Notes: generated from the sequence alone by a model not told the origin. Positions 28,174 through 38,060 are shown, numbered from the stretch's first letter. The stretch is 64,000 nt of DNA from Woeseiaceae bacterium (GCA_021773075.1 JAJFKT010000030.1:62001-126000); one strand, 5' to 3'. A program made the numbers and translations.

Positions 28174-29574
28174 ATGATTAATGAAGGTATGGTGAACGTG
28201 TCGTATATTATTGCGACCATTCTTTTTATTCTTGCACTCGGCGGCCTCTCCAATCAGGAAACGGCTCGTCGTGGTAACTGGTACGGCATCATCGGTATGG
28301 CAATCGCATTAATTGCGACAATCCTGAGCGAAAATGTCAGTGCCAATTTCGAATACCTGATCGTTGCATTACTGGTTGGTGGAACCGTCGGCATCATTCT
28401 TGCGCGTCGCGTTCAAATGACGCAAATGCCCGAGCTTGTCGCGATCTTGCACAGCCTCGTCGGTTTGGCGGCTGTTGCTGTTGGCTACGCGAACTTCATG
28501 GGTCACGGCAGCGGCTTCATCGGAATCGAGCTGACCATCCATGACATTGAAACGTATATCGGCATTTTAATTGGTGCGGTGACTTTCTCTGGTTCGGTAA
28601 TTGCTTTTGGCAAGCTGTCAGGTCGTATTGGCGGCAAACCGCTGACCTTGCCAGCGCGGCACTGGCTCAATCTCGGCTTGCTAATCGGAGCGATCTGGTT
28701 CGGACGCGAATTCGTTATTCAATCCGCAGCGGGCGGTGGTATGGAGCCACTCATGATCATGACGGTCATTGCCTTGCTGTTCGGCATGCACATGGTCATG
28801 GCGATCGGTGGCGCTGATATGCCGGTTGTTGTTTCGATGCTTAATTCCTACTCGGGTTGGGCTGCATCTGCGACCGGCTTCATGCTGGGTAACGATCTGT
28901 TGATCGTAACCGGAGCGCTTGTTGGTTCGAGTGGCGCGATTCTGAGCTACATCATGTGTCGGGCGATGAATCGTAAATTCATCGCCGTTATCGCCGGTGG
29001 GTTTGGGACCGGCGGTGGCAGCAGCGCCAGCAGCGGTGATGTTGATCAGGGCGAGGTCGCACCCATAGATGCTCAGGAAACTGCCGCAATGCTCGCAGCT
29101 GCGAAAGAGGTCATGATTATTCCTGGTTACGGTATGGCCGTCGCACAGGCACAGCATACGGTGTTCGAAATTACGAAAACCTTACGTGCCAGGAAGATCA
29201 ATGTACGTTTCGGAATCCATCCGGTCGCCGGTCGAATGCCTGGTCACATGAATGTGTTGTTGGCCGAGGCGAAAGTGCCGTACGACATCGTTTTCGAGAT
29301 GGACGAAATTAATGAGGACTTTCCAAAAGTCGACGTATCGGTCGTAATTGGCGCGAATGACATCGTTAATCCGTCGGCGTTGACCGATCCGGACAGTCCT
29401 ATCGCCGGAATGCCAGTGCTGGAGTGCTGGAAGGGCGGCACTTCGATTGTTCTCAAACGCAGCATGGCAACAGGCTATGCGGGCGTACAGAATCCGCTGT
29501 TCTTCGAGGATAATTCGCGAATGTTGTTCGGTGATGCGAAAGAAACACTCGATGAGGTATTGAAGGCCCTCTAA
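28174..29574 (+). CDS. pntB: NAD(P) transhydrogenase, beta subunit
   Basis: 466 residues. About eight membrane helices come first, then a cytoplasmic NADP-binding domain with [47 protein letters not shown] and [11 protein letters not shown]. The track start (28126) lies inside pntA; the real start is ATG 28174 (MINEGMVNV), which has GTGAGG five bases upstream. It forms the complete enzyme with pntA. Confidence 0.97.
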   Translation: MINEGMVNVSYIIATILFILALGGLSNQETARRGNWYGIIGMAIALIATILSENVSANFEYLIVALLVGGTVGIILARRVQMTQMPELVAILHSLVGLAAVAVGYANFMGHGSGFIGIELTIHDIETYIGILIGAVTFSGSVIAFGKLSGRIGGKPLTLPARHWLNLGLLIGAIWFGREFVIQSAAGGGMEPLMIMTVIALLFGMHMVMAIGGADMPVVVSMLNSYSGWAASATGFMLGNDLLIVTGALVGSSGAILSYIMCRAMNRKFIAVIAGGFGTGGGSSASSGDVDQGEVAPIDAQETAAMLAAAKEVMIIPGYGMAVAQAQHTVFEITKTLRARKINVRFGIHPVAGRMPGHMNVLLAEAKVPYDIVFEMDEINEDFPKVDVSVVIGANDIVNPSALTDPDSPIAGMPVLECWKGGTSIVLKRSMATGYAGVQNPLFFEDNSRMLFGDAKETLDEVLKAL

Positions 29575-29612
29575 AGTTTGTCATAATCGGAGCAAGGCTA
29601 AGGGGGACATGA

Positions 29613-30266
29613 ATGCTCGCTGGACTTGCAACCGATATTTCGCAACAGGTTTTGAGAACCGACGTTGCCGGAATGCCGCTTGAATGGATTGACTACCGCG
29701 ATGCGGTCCGCCTTTACCATTCCGAGCAGGTAGCCTACGACTGTGGCACGTTGCTTTACACTGTTTTTGGCGGCCACAGCTCCCTCAGCGGTCAACGTAG
29801 TCGCATCGATGTTAACTCCATCATTGCGACACATGGCACCAGTCAAAGCCTGTCTCGCAATCGTGATCGATACGTTCCGCCTTTGAACAACCGCACCTTA
29901 TTTAAGCGCGACGCCAATCTCTGTCTGTATTGCGGTAACCGCTATATGACTCGCGACTTAACCCGCGATCACATCACACCGGTTTCACTGGGTGGCCTCG
30001 ACAAGTGGAATAATGTGGCGACCGCATGCCGGCGCTGCAACAATTTCAAAGGCGGCCGCACACCGGAACAAGCGGCGATGGAACTGATTGCGGTACCGTT
30101 TACGCCGAACTATGCGGAATACATTTACCTCAAGGGCCGGCGCGTCCTTGCTGATCAAATGCAATATCTACTGGCACACATTCCACGATCCAGCCCGTTA
30201 CATGCACGACTCAGCGATCACCTCTCCGGCGGAGAGGAAATCGTTGAGGTGCACTTCCATGACTAA
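29613..30266 (+). CDS. HNH endonuclease
   Basis: 217 residues with an HNH core: LCLYCGNRYMTRDLTRDHITPVSLGGLDKWNNVATACRRCNNFKG (seen in translation), in which CxxC, DHI and CxxCN supply the zinc and catalytic residues. The N-terminus has no recognised domain. It is found in many proteobacteria as a stand-alone chromosomal nuclease of unknown role. AAGGGGG lies upstream of the ATG. The 5'-3' exonuclease gene follows 27 bases later. Confidence 0.85.
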   Translation: MLAGLATDISQQVLRTDVAGMPLEWIDYRDAVRLYHSEQVAYDCGTLLYTVFGGHSSLSGQRSRIDVNSIIATHGTSQSLSRNRDRYVPPLNNRTLFKRDANLCLYCGNRYMTRDLTRDHITPVSLGGLDKWNNVATACRRCNNFKGGRTPEQAAMELIAVPFTPNYAEYIYLKGRRVLADQMQYLLAHIPRSSPLHARLSDHLSGGEEIVEVHFHD

Positions 30267-30293
30267 ATCGGCGCGCTGCGTCATCGCTAACTA

Positions 30294-31184
30294 ATGCAGT
30301 ACTTAATCGACGCGAGCATCTATGTCTTTCGAGCGTACTACTCAGTGCCGGATGACATGGTTGACGACGACGGTAATCCGGTGAACGCGCTGTATGGTTT
30401 CTGCCGCTTTATCGGCGACTTCATGGAGCAGGTGACACCCGAGTACCTGGCCGTAGCGTTCGACGAAAGTATGACGGAGTGCTATCGCACTGAGATATAT
30501 CCAGAGTACAAAGCGAACCGAGATCCGGCCCCGCCAGAACTAAAGCGACAATTCGAACAGTGCCGGAGGTTTGTGCGGGCACTGGGGGTGATGGAGATCG
30601 GTAGCCCGGCGTATGAGGCAGACGACCTGATCGGCACACTTGTTGAACATGGACGCAGACAGGGTCGGCCCTCGACGATTGTTACGCGCGACAAAGATAT
30701 GACTCAGCTAATGACGAGGGACGACGTCTTCTGGGACTTTGCGGGAAAGGGTAAGCTTGGATATGAGCAGATTCCGGGCTCTTTCGGCGTCTGGCCGGAA
30801 CAAGTCGCAGACTTTCTCGCGCTCGCCGGTGATGCTGTAGACAACATCAAGGGCGTTCCTGGCGTTGGCAAAAAGACTGCCACCGGCTTGCTCGAACATT
30901 TCGGCAGCCTCGACAAGATCTACGCGAATCTCGATAAGGTTCACGAGGTTAATGTGCGCGGCGCGAAGACGCTGGCTGCCAAACTCGACACGCATAAGGG
31001 CGACGCCTATCTGGCACGTCGCTTGACAGGTATCGCCTGTGACGCACCGATTGAGAATGCCGAGGCGCTTATGCAACCGTCCGCTCCGCGACTCGGCGAA
31101 ATTAATGCTCTGTTCGATGAAGCGGGTATTGGCATGGCGCTGCGCCGTCAGGCAGAACGTGTTTCGGACATTTACCGCTACTAG
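30294..31184 (+). CDS. 5'-3' exonuclease / flap endonuclease (Pol I N-terminal domain-like)
   Basis: 296 residues, like the stand-alone FEN enzymes (Xni/ExoIX type). The acidic clusters are present: YLIDASIYVFRAYY, FDESMTECYRTEIYPEYKANRD, YEADDLIGTLVEHG, VTRDKDMTQLM and LAGDAVDNIKGVPGVGKKTATGLL (HhH motif). No polymerase domain follows. It probably processes flaps or RNA primers, next to the HNH nuclease gene. Confidence 0.93.
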   Translation: MQYLIDASIYVFRAYYSVPDDMVDDDGNPVNALYGFCRFIGDFMEQVTPEYLAVAFDESMTECYRTEIYPEYKANRDPAPPELKRQFEQCRRFVRALGVMEIGSPAYEADDLIGTLVEHGRRQGRPSTIVTRDKDMTQLMTRDDVFWDFAGKGKLGYEQIPGSFGVWPEQVADFLALAGDAVDNIKGVPGVGKKTATGLLEHFGSLDKIYANLDKVHEVNVRGAKTLAAKLDTHKGDAYLARRLTGIACDAPIENAEALMQPSAPRLGEINALFDEAGIGMALRRQAERVSDIYRY

Positions 31185-31201
31185 GAATAAAAGGACCAGA
31201 C

Positions 31202-32071
31202 ATGCCTGACTGGTCAAGCATCATTCCTGAACTTGGGAAAGTCGGCGTTAACGCCGTCAAAGACAGTATTCCGTCACCTGTTAGTGGCGGAGACATCAGC
31301 GCCGCATGGCGCCTGGCGACGGCATCAGGTGATCTCTTTGTAAAGACAGGACCACTGTCGTCCGCGCATACGTTTAGTGCAGAAGTCGAGGGCCTGAAGG
31401 AAATCGCAGCGGTTGGTATTCTTCGCACCCCGCAAGTTGTCGCAAGTGGGGAAGCCGGTTCAACGGCATACCTCGCGCTGGAATGGCTATCGTTTGAGCG
31501 CAGCAACAAAGCCGTCGAACGTCAATTTGGTGAACAACTGGCTGCGTTGCACCACGCGACAAAGAAACAATACGGATGGCATCGTGACAATACGATCGGC
31601 CTAACGTTACAGAAGAACGCCTGGCGGGATGACTGGCTCGATTTTTTTCGCGAGCAGCGATTGGCATACCAGCTAACAATGGCAACGGAAAATGGATTCG
31701 GTGAAGAATTGCAGGCAGTCGGCGCCCGCTTGCTGAAACGGCTGCCGATTTTCTTTGATAGTGACGCCCCGGCGGCATCATTACTGCACGGCGATCTTTG
31801 GGGCGGAAACTGGGGCTGTAGCGACGGCGCGGCGATCGTATTCGACCCGGCGGTGTATTACGGCGACAGAGAGAGCGACCTTGCAATGACACGGCTTTTC
31901 GGCGGCTTCGGTGGCGAGTTTTACGCGGCCTACGAATCGAGCTGGCCGCTCTCCGACGGCCACCGCGAGCGCCAGCACCTGTATCAGTTATACCATGTGC
32001 TGAATCATCTCAATCTATTTGGCAGTGCGTACCTGGCGCAGGCGATACGCCTGATAGAGAAGTTGTTATAG
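31202..32071 (+). CDS. Fructosamine/ketosamine-3-kinase family protein
   Basis: 289 residues of the FN3K family, which phosphorylates sugar amines on glycated protein to trigger deglycation. The phosphotransferase core shows LHGDLWGGNWG (catalytic Asp and metal-binding residues), FDPAVYYGDRESDLAMT and, at the N-terminus, GGDISAAWRL...DLFVKT. The family length is normal. The gene lies 17 bases after the exonuclease, and the SDR gene starts 8 bases after it. Confidence 0.9.
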   Translation: MPDWSSIIPELGKVGVNAVKDSIPSPVSGGDISAAWRLATASGDLFVKTGPLSSAHTFSAEVEGLKEIAAVGILRTPQVVASGEAGSTAYLALEWLSFERSNKAVERQFGEQLAALHHATKKQYGWHRDNTIGLTLQKNAWRDDWLDFFREQRLAYQLTMATENGFGEELQAVGARLLKRLPIFFDSDAPAASLLHGDLWGGNWGCSDGAAIVFDPAVYYGDRESDLAMTRLFGGFGGEFYAAYESSWPLSDGHRERQHLYQLYHVLNHLNLFGSAYLAQAIRLIEKLL

Positions 32072-32079
32072 GAAGAACA

Positions 32080-32880
32080 ATGACAAACACCAGAGCACTC
32101 ATTACTGGCGCTTCAGCGGGTCTCGGCGCGGAGTTCGCGCGGCAGCTCGCGAGGCAGGGCAAGGACCTGATCCTTGTGGCTCGGCGAATCGCTCCGATGG
32201 CAACGCTTGCGCAGGAGCTCGCCGATGAATACAGCGTCGCTGTCGACATCATTCAGGCGGACATGTCCGATGTAGATGCGACCGACAAATTGTTCACGGA
32301 GGTTTGTGAACGAGGATTAATAGTCAACTATTTGATCAACAACGCAGGATCAATTGGGCCCGATCTCTTGCTTGATCGTGATTGGCGAGCGCAGCAAAAG
32401 TACATCGAATTGATGATGACGTCTGTTGCGGGCATGTGTCACCACTTCATTCCACCCATGCAAGAGCGCGGTTTTGGGAGGGTGTTGAACGTCGCTTCAG
32501 TCGCTGGCCACATATCGCTTGCGGGCGACACCAGCTACGGGCCAACCAAGGCCTATTTGATTGCACTGTCAAAAGGACTTGCGGCTACCGTTGCTGCGGA
32601 TGGCGTAAAGGTGCTGGCATTGTGTCCCGGATTCACGCATACGGATTTTCACCTTTCCGATGACCTTGCACGAATGAAGCAAGAGTCTCCTGACTTCATC
32701 TGGTACGACGCAGATATTGTGATCCGGGAAGGCCTGGCCGCTCTTGAAGATGGAAAGTCGGTGTATATATCGGGGCGCTTGTATCGCTGGATTACTCCAC
32801 TGCTGCGTTCGCGTGTTGGCGGCTGGTTATTGGCGACTATGGGGGTAAACGCGAATACCAGGTCAGCGTCGAAAGGCTAA
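32080..32880 (+). CDS. Short-chain dehydrogenase/reductase
   Basis: 266 residues of the classical SDR fold. The cofactor motif is TGASAGLGAEFAR, NNAGS marks the active region, and the catalytic YxxxK reads YGPTK. The substrate is unknown. The C-terminus resembles SDRs acting on lipids or alcohols. It ends convergently with the VOC gene, the two stop codons overlapping by 4 bases. Confidence 0.9.
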   Translation: MTNTRALITGASAGLGAEFARQLARQGKDLILVARRIAPMATLAQELADEYSVAVDIIQADMSDVDATDKLFTEVCERGLIVNYLINNAGSIGPDLLLDRDWRAQQKYIELMMTSVAGMCHHFIPPMQERGFGRVLNVASVAGHISLAGDTSYGPTKAYLIALSKGLAATVAADGVKVLALCPGFTHTDFHLSDDLARMKQESPDFIWYDADIVIREGLAALEDGKSVYISGRLYRWITPLLRSRVGGWLLATMGVNANTRSASKG

Positions 32881-33644
32881 ACGGGGAAGTCGCTGGCATC
32901 GCCGGATTCGTCGACTTCATACTTCTCGCCAAGAAAGTCTTCCTCAAACGCGAACAGTGTCGTGCCTTCCGGTGCTTTTATCGCCACGAAAGCACCTTCA
33001 AATCCCGGAAATTTCTCGAACGGTATTTGTTGCTGCTCCAGGTGCCCCATCAGGCCATGCCTGTCGGCGCACTTAAAACACGGCGATGGAGCGATGACAG
33101 CGATACTTTCAGATAAACCCAGCGGCACACCGTCTGCCGCGAAGCGCATGTGTGTTGTTGGCTCTTCTCGCATCTCGAGCAAGCTCGGTGCGATCGGCGC
33201 CCAAAACTGCGCCGATCGCAATGCGTCCTTCACCGGCAACGTCAATTCAAACCAACTGCCGCAAATCGAGTCTTTCTCAGCTTCTTCACTCGGGTTAAAT
33301 GTGCGTGCTTCGAGCATCGTTACCATGTGACCGTCACGATCCGGGAACCTGAGTTCGTTAAACGCATCTTCGTCGAGCTGCATGAAGCTGAAATTGAATC
33401 CGTGGTCGGTCATTGACCGGGCATGCCGGGCAATATCCTGCTGCACGAATGTCATGGCCGGTGCGTCGAACTCGCGGTCGTGCAGTCCGATGCTGAGTTC
33501 GCCGTCGCTGACCACAGCATACTTGTGGGACCAGACCTCGCCGATCTCAAGTTCCGTGAATCCCAAGGTTCTGTAAAAGTGTAGCGATTCCAGAATGTCG
33601 GGAGTTCGAACCGAAAACTCCAGGAAACGTCCGATGCCACTCAA
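32877..33644 (-). CDS. Two-domain VOC-family protein
   Basis: 255 residues with two glyoxalase-like modules: the first begins FLEFSVRTPDILESLHFYRTLGF and ends DRDGHMVTMLEART; the second begins WFELTLPVKDALRSAQFW and ends APEGTTLFAFEED. Dimeric folding in one chain is typical of the family. Substrate unknown. The start is TTG, overlapping the hemH stop as TTGA, so it is coupled to hemH. Whether it works with haem is unclear. Confidence 0.82.
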   Translation of the reverse strand: MSGIGRFLEFSVRTPDILESLHFYRTLGFTELEIGEVWSHKYAVVSDGELSIGLHDREFDAPAMTFVQQDIARHARSMTDHGFNFSFMQLDEDAFNELRFPDRDGHMVTMLEARTFNPSEEAEKDSICGSWFELTLPVKDALRSAQFWAPIAPSLLEMREEPTTHMRFAADGVPLGLSESIAVIAPSPCFKCADRHGLMGHLEQQQIPFEKFPGFEGAFVAIKAPEGTTLFAFEEDFLGEKYEVDESGDASDFPV

Positions 33645-34723
33645 GCGTCCGCTCCGATAGCTCTGCCATGCATGCAGTCGGAGGGCTCATCATGAATCAC
33701 GGTCCAGTCGCTGATGTTTTCATGAATAAGCTCGGCGAGAAACTGTGCGTGATCATCACGCGCATTCAGAGCGCCGATATAATGCAGCGAACCGCCGCCA
33801 GCCGCAGTGAAGAATTCGGCGTTCTGCATCGCAATTTCCTCCAATGTCTCAAGGCAATCCGTCGAGAAGCCGGGGCATACAACGTCGAGACGCGATAATC
33901 CCTGCTCACCGAGCTTCGTTACCGTCTGGTCGGTGTACGGCGTTAGCCATTCGTCGCGACCAACCCGCGACTGAAAAGCGAACATCCATTCTTTGTCACT
34001 CAGCTCGAGTTCGTGAGCCAATAATTCGGCCGTCTTTTGACAATGATTAAAATAGGGGTCGCCGTTGTCGACTGTTTTCTTCGGTACACCATGGAAGGAC
34101 ATCAGTAGCTTGTCGCCCCTACCGTGCTCCGCCCAGCTCTCGTGAACGCTGCTGGCCAGTGCGCGGATGTATCCGGACGCATCGTGATAACTGTTGATAA
34201 AACGCGACTCCGGAACCCAGCGATACTGGCCAAGCTCACGAACGACAGCGTCGAAAACAGCCGCGGTCGTTGTTCCGGAATATTGTGGATACAGCGGCAG
34301 CGTTACTATTCGCCGGACTCCCTTCTCGACGAGCTGATCGATCGCCGCGGCGATTGACGGTTTGCCATAGGTCATGGCGAGTTCGACGTATACAGGCTGA
34401 TCCGAAATTGACGCGAGACGATCACGCAATTTGTTGACAATCGCTCTCGAGTTTACGATTAGTGGCGAACCCTGCTCGGTCCACACTTTGCGGTAGGCGG
34501 CGGCCGAACGTGACGGCCTAATCACGAGAATGATGAGATTGAGAATCAACCACCAAATCAGGCGCGGATACTCGACGACTCTCGGGTCGGATAGGAACAA
34601 CTTCAGGAAGCGGCGGACGGCGCCGCTACTTGCTGCCTCCGGTGTGCCCAGATTGACGACAAGGACGCCGATGGCGGAAGGCAGTCCCTGCTCATTTATT
34701 GCTGTTGATTTGTACGTCGGCAT
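33641..34723 (-). CDS. hemH: Ferrochelatase
   Basis: Inserts Fe2+ into protoporphyrin IX, the last step of haem synthesis; usually membrane-associated. 360 residues. It has VLVVNLGTPEA, LPLYPQYSG, LLMSFHGVPKK (active-site His), FQSRVGRDEWL and VCPGFSTDCLETLEEIAMQ. The ATG at 34723 has only a weak ribosome binding site. An FNR-type site sits at -41.5 of a good -10 hexamer upstream. It is followed by a coupled VOC protein. Confidence 0.98.
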   Translation of the reverse strand: MPTYKSTAINEQGLPSAIGVLVVNLGTPEAASSGAVRRFLKLFLSDPRVVEYPRLIWWLILNLIILVIRPSRSAAAYRKVWTEQGSPLIVNSRAIVNKLRDRLASISDQPVYVELAMTYGKPSIAAAIDQLVEKGVRRIVTLPLYPQYSGTTTAAVFDAVVRELGQYRWVPESRFINSYHDASGYIRALASSVHESWAEHGRGDKLLMSFHGVPKKTVDNGDPYFNHCQKTAELLAHELELSDKEWMFAFQSRVGRDEWLTPYTDQTVTKLGEQGLSRLDVVCPGFSTDCLETLEEIAMQNAEFFTAAGGGSLHYIGALNARDDHAQFLAELIHENISDWTVIHDEPSDCMHGRAIGADA

Positions 34724-34784
34724 AGTCGCTGGAAACGGCCTTTGACGCGCCCAACCCTACTGCAAAGATCCGTCGCGCGCTAGC

Positions 34785-34826
34785 TTTATACGTCTATAAT
34801 TGATTGTCTTGATTGACATTTATCAA
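34785..34826 (-). promoter_or_regulatory. FNR-class promoter of hemH
   Basis: On the minus strand a -10 hexamer TATAAA (34790-34785) predicts a start at 34778. A FNR/CRP-family site TTGAC-N4-ATCAA (34813-34826; 9 of 10 conserved bases) is centred at -41.5 from it, which is exactly the class II activator position. There is no -35 hexamer, as expected for such promoters. A plus-strand TATAAT (34795-34800) points the other way, toward the 34844 gene, and the same site would lie downstream of that start. Confidence 0.6.
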
Positions 34827-34843
34827 AATAATTGCGAGTGAAT

Positions 34844-35266
34844 ATGTTGTCACATGAAAAGGAGTCGACTACCGACCGTTGGGTGTTGATACGGGATCTT
34901 GGCGTCCTGCAGGTGAAACTCATCGTTGATGGCCTGCGCGATATTATTCTGGTCCCAGCCTCTCTGATTGCTGGAATGGTCAGTCTTGCGACGAGTGAGG
35001 GCGGCAAGCCGGGGCTGCAGTTCTATCAGCTTCTCGCGTGGGGTAAAGAGTCCGAAGTATGGATCAATTTGTTTGGCGCAGTGAGGAATGCTCCCGAAAT
35101 TATCGAGCAGCCGCAGCGATTCGGCGACCAGGATATTGATGATATTGTCGGACGCCTGGAAGCGTTTGTTGTTGATGAGAGCAAACGTGGCGGCGTTACG
35201 TCGCAGGCAAAAGACCGCCTCGATAAAATCCTCGACGCGTTCCAGCGCAAGAAACGCGGTTCCTAG
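34844..35266 (+). CDS. Conserved protein of unknown function with a hydrophobic segment
   Basis: 140 residues from ATG 34844 (GAG five bases upstream). The track begins at a TTG, 12 bases earlier. One hydrophobic stretch (about 36-52, RDIILVPASLIAGMVSLA) is followed by a soluble region with FYQLLAWGKESEVWINLFG, and by helical, charged sequence to the end. No motif is recognised. It is transcribed divergently from hemH with the FNR-type site between them. Confidence 0.6.
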   Translation: MLSHEKESTTDRWVLIRDLGVLQVKLIVDGLRDIILVPASLIAGMVSLATSEGGKPGLQFYQLLAWGKESEVWINLFGAVRNAPEIIEQPQRFGDQDIDDIVGRLEAFVVDESKRGGVTSQAKDRLDKILDAFQRKKRGS

Positions 35267-35328
35267 TTGGCTGGGGCGGATTCTATGGCCGGGAGCGACC
35301 CGTCGACGTCACTTCATGGCCTTAGCGC

Positions 35329-36615
35329 TTATGCTGCCTCCATGATGGCGGAGACGCCCATGCCGCCAGCGGTACAAACTGAAATCAACCCGCGGCCAGA
35401 GCCTTTCTCGTGGAGCAGCTTGGCCATTGTCCCGATAATGCGGGCACCGGTCGCGGCGAATGGGTGGCCAATGGCAATGCTTCCGCCCTTGGTATTCAGG
35501 CGAGCCAGGTCAATCGGACCCATTGGTTCGTTACGGCCAAGTTGGTCGCGGCAGAAACTCTCTGATTGCCAAGCCTTAAGGGTTGCGACGGTCTGCGCAG
35601 CGAAGGCCTCATGAATTTCGTAGAATTCGAAGTCCTGAAGGCTCAGGTTGGCTTGCTTGAGCATGTCAGATACGGCGTAGGCCGGAGCCATCAAGAGACC
35701 TTCTTTTGAAACGAAATCGACCGCACTGGCCTTAGTAAAAGTCAGGTACGCCATTACCGGCAGGTTTTTCTTTCGCGCCCAGTCCTCGGATGCCAGCAAA
35801 ACAGCGGCAGCACCGTCTGTTAGTGGTGTACTGTTGCCGGCTGTCATGGTGCCTTCGCCGCTCTTGTCGAAAACGGGTTTGAGCGTCGATAGTTTCTCGA
35901 AGGTCGTGTCGCGTCGAATGTTGTTGTCTTCCTCCGCACCCTCAAAAGGCACGATCAGGTCGTCATACCAGCCTGCGTCATAGGCGGCAGCGGCTTTAAT
36001 ATGACTCGATAAAGCCAATTGGTCCTGATGCTCGCGCTGCACGTCCCACTGCTTCGCGGTGATTTCGGTGCTCTCGCCCATGGACAATCCTGTGGTGGGT
36101 TCAGTCACACCGGGGAACTGCGGTTTGAAGTGTTTTGGCCGTATTCTGAGGATAGATTTAATGCGATCCAACGGCGAATGCGCACGGTGAATATCCATCA
36201 GAATTTGACGGTATGCATCGGGGTAAACAACCGGCGCGTCGCTAACGGTATCTGTACCACCGGCGATACCGGCTTCAATTTGACCGAGAGCGATTTTGTT
36301 GGCAATCATGGCTGCAGCTTCGAGGCTTGTACCACAGGCGCGCTGCAGACCCACAGCGGGCGTATTCAATGACAAGCCGGACTCAATGACGCATTCTCGC
36401 GCCAGATTCCAATCACTGGAATGTTTAATAACAGCACCCAGTGCAACGTCGCCCAGTGTTTGGCCCTTTAAGTCGAATTTATTCATGACACCGTTAAGTG
36501 CGGCGACCATCAAATCCTGGTTCGTGCTATCTCGATACACAGAGTGTGACCGGCAGAATGGAACTCGTGAACCACCTAGTACCGCAACTCGTATCGATCT
36601 TCCGTCGTGCAACAT
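35329..36615 (-). CDS. Acetyl-CoA C-acetyltransferase / 3-ketoacyl-CoA thiolase (FadI-like)
   Basis: 428 residues. The thiolase active site is complete: nucleophile Cys94 in LQRACGTSLEA, EIHEAFAAQ, GGSIAIGHPFAATGAR (His) and the second Cys in SVCTAGGMGVS. It resembles the FadI-type group more than degradative or biosynthetic short thiolases. It may run beta-oxidation or acetoacetyl-CoA turnover. GGAG lies 5 bases before the ATG. It is divergent from the MATE gene, with about 83 bases between. Confidence 0.92.
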   Translation of the reverse strand: MLHDGRSIRVAVLGGSRVPFCRSHSVYRDSTNQDLMVAALNGVMNKFDLKGQTLGDVALGAVIKHSSDWNLARECVIESGLSLNTPAVGLQRACGTSLEAAAMIANKIALGQIEAGIAGGTDTVSDAPVVYPDAYRQILMDIHRAHSPLDRIKSILRIRPKHFKPQFPGVTEPTTGLSMGESTEITAKQWDVQREHQDQLALSSHIKAAAAYDAGWYDDLIVPFEGAEEDNNIRRDTTFEKLSTLKPVFDKSGEGTMTAGNSTPLTDGAAAVLLASEDWARKKNLPVMAYLTFTKASAVDFVSKEGLLMAPAYAVSDMLKQANLSLQDFEFYEIHEAFAAQTVATLKAWQSESFCRDQLGRNEPMGPIDLARLNTKGGSIAIGHPFAATGARIIGTMAKLLHEKGSGRGLISVCTAGGMGVSAIMEAA

Positions 36616-36698
36616 ATCGTCTCCGTTCCTTTTTTATACTTTGGGCGCGTGGCAACTTTACACCATCCTGAGAGCCAACCGTAGGCTAAGATGCGCAC

Positions 36699-38060
36699 AT
36701 GCGAATATTCACTTTCGGAGAATTCAGGGAACAATCCAGGACCTTATTGCGCCTGGGTGGGCCGCTAATTGTCAACAACCTTGCGGTTGCCGGTATGCAA
36801 TTTGCCGACGCTGTAATGGCTGGCAACCTTGGGGCGAAAGAGCTGGCGGCCGTCGCGGTCGGTGGCAGCTTCTGGTTTCTCGGTTTTTCAGTCTGCCTCG
36901 GTATTCTGATGGCGATTTCGCCAATCGTCGCACGCCATTTTGGCGCTGGAAATTTCGATATTATTGGCCGCTATACACGGCAGGGAATCTATCTCTCTTT
37001 CTTCCTTGGCGTCCCTCTATTTCTACTGGGACAACATGCGGCAGCACCCTTGCTCGAACGCTTTGGAATCGATCCTGAGTTCCGCGATCTAACCGTCGGA
37101 TACGTTGGTGCGATTACCTATGGCGCCCCCGGCATATTTATTTTTCTATCGCTGCGCTTCACCACTGAGGGGATTGGTCACATGCGACCGATCATGTTCG
37201 TCTCAGTGTTTGCCCTGGTGTGCAATGTGTTTCTGAACTACGTCCTGATGTTTGGTCACTTCGGAGCGCCGGCAATGGGCGCAGTTGGATGTGGATACGC
37301 GAGCGCGATTTCAATGTGGATCGTTATGTTTGCACTTGCGGGCCATATGTTTACAAGTAGTCATTACAAACCGTTTCACATTTTTTCGAGAGTGGGCCGA
37401 CTACGCCTCGATGTGTTCAAGGAGATCATTTATCTCGGTGTGCCGATAGCGATCACTATTACCGCGGAAGCGGGCCTGTTCTCAGCCGTCTCGATACTGA
37501 TGGGTACCCGAGGTACGGAAATTACGGCGGCACATCAAATAGCCATTAGTTTTGCGAGTACAACCTTCATGATTCCACTTGCGCTAAGTGGCGCAATCAC
37601 TGTGTTGGTCGGGCAGCTTGTTGGCGCCGGCAAGCATCATCAGGCTCGCGTCACTGGATGGGTTGGAATAATTCTTTGTGCAGGAATCATGAGCATCTCA
37701 GCGGCGTTTCTCCTGGTATTCAGGGATGCCGTCGTAGGTCTGTACACCAGCGACGCAGCCGTAACGGGAATCGCTATCAGCCTGTTGTTAATGGCAGCAG
37801 TGTTTCAAATCGTTGATGGCATTCAAATAGGTGCCGCCGGTGCACTCCGAGGCTACAAGGACACCAGCCTTCCGATGGCCATCAACCTTTTCGCATTTTG
37901 GGTGCTCGCATTTCCTCTGGCCTACCTCGCCGCGATCACCTACAAAGCACCACCCAATTACGTTTGGGCGGGATTTGTGGTGGGACTAAGCGTCGCCGCG
38001 TTCCTGCTGACGTGGCGATTCCGGCGCCTGTCAAGAGCGGCCTCTATGCAGACGGCTTGA
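36699..38060 (+). CDS. MATE-family efflux transporter (NorM-like)
   Basis: 453 residues with twelve predicted membrane helices in two halves. The N-terminal half has RLGGPLIVNNLAVAGMQFADAVMAGNLG and the C-terminal half has the matching LGVPIAITITAEAGLFSAVSILMG and GALRGYKDTSLPM. This is the cation/drug antiporter fold; substrates are unknown. It is the first of three MATE-type genes in the window. Confidence 0.92.
   Translation: MRIFTFGEFREQSRTLLRLGGPLIVNNLAVAGMQFADAVMAGNLGAKELAAVAVGGSFWFLGFSVCLGILMAISPIVARHFGAGNFDIIGRYTRQGIYLSFFLGVPLFLLGQHAAAPLLERFGIDPEFRDLTVGYVGAITYGAPGIFIFLSLRFTTEGIGHMRPIMFVSVFALVCNVFLNYVLMFGHFGAPAMGAVGCGYASAISMWIVMFALAGHMFTSSHYKPFHIFSRVGRLRLDVFKEIIYLGVPIAITITAEAGLFSAVSILMGTRGTEITAAHQIAISFASTTFMIPLALSGAITVLVGQLVGAGKHHQARVTGWVGIILCAGIMSISAAFLLVFRDAVVGLYTSDAAVTGIAISLLLMAAVFQIVDGIQIGAAGALRGYKDTSLPMAINLFAFWVLAFPLAYLAAITYKAPPNYVWAGFVVGLSVAAFLLTWRFRRLSRAASMQTA

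Noticed and set aside
36296-37078. A 260-residue plus-strand ORF
   Set aside because: It overlaps the thiolase 5' part and the MATE gene in another frame, has no family motifs and crosses the divergent promoter region. It is a shadow ORF.
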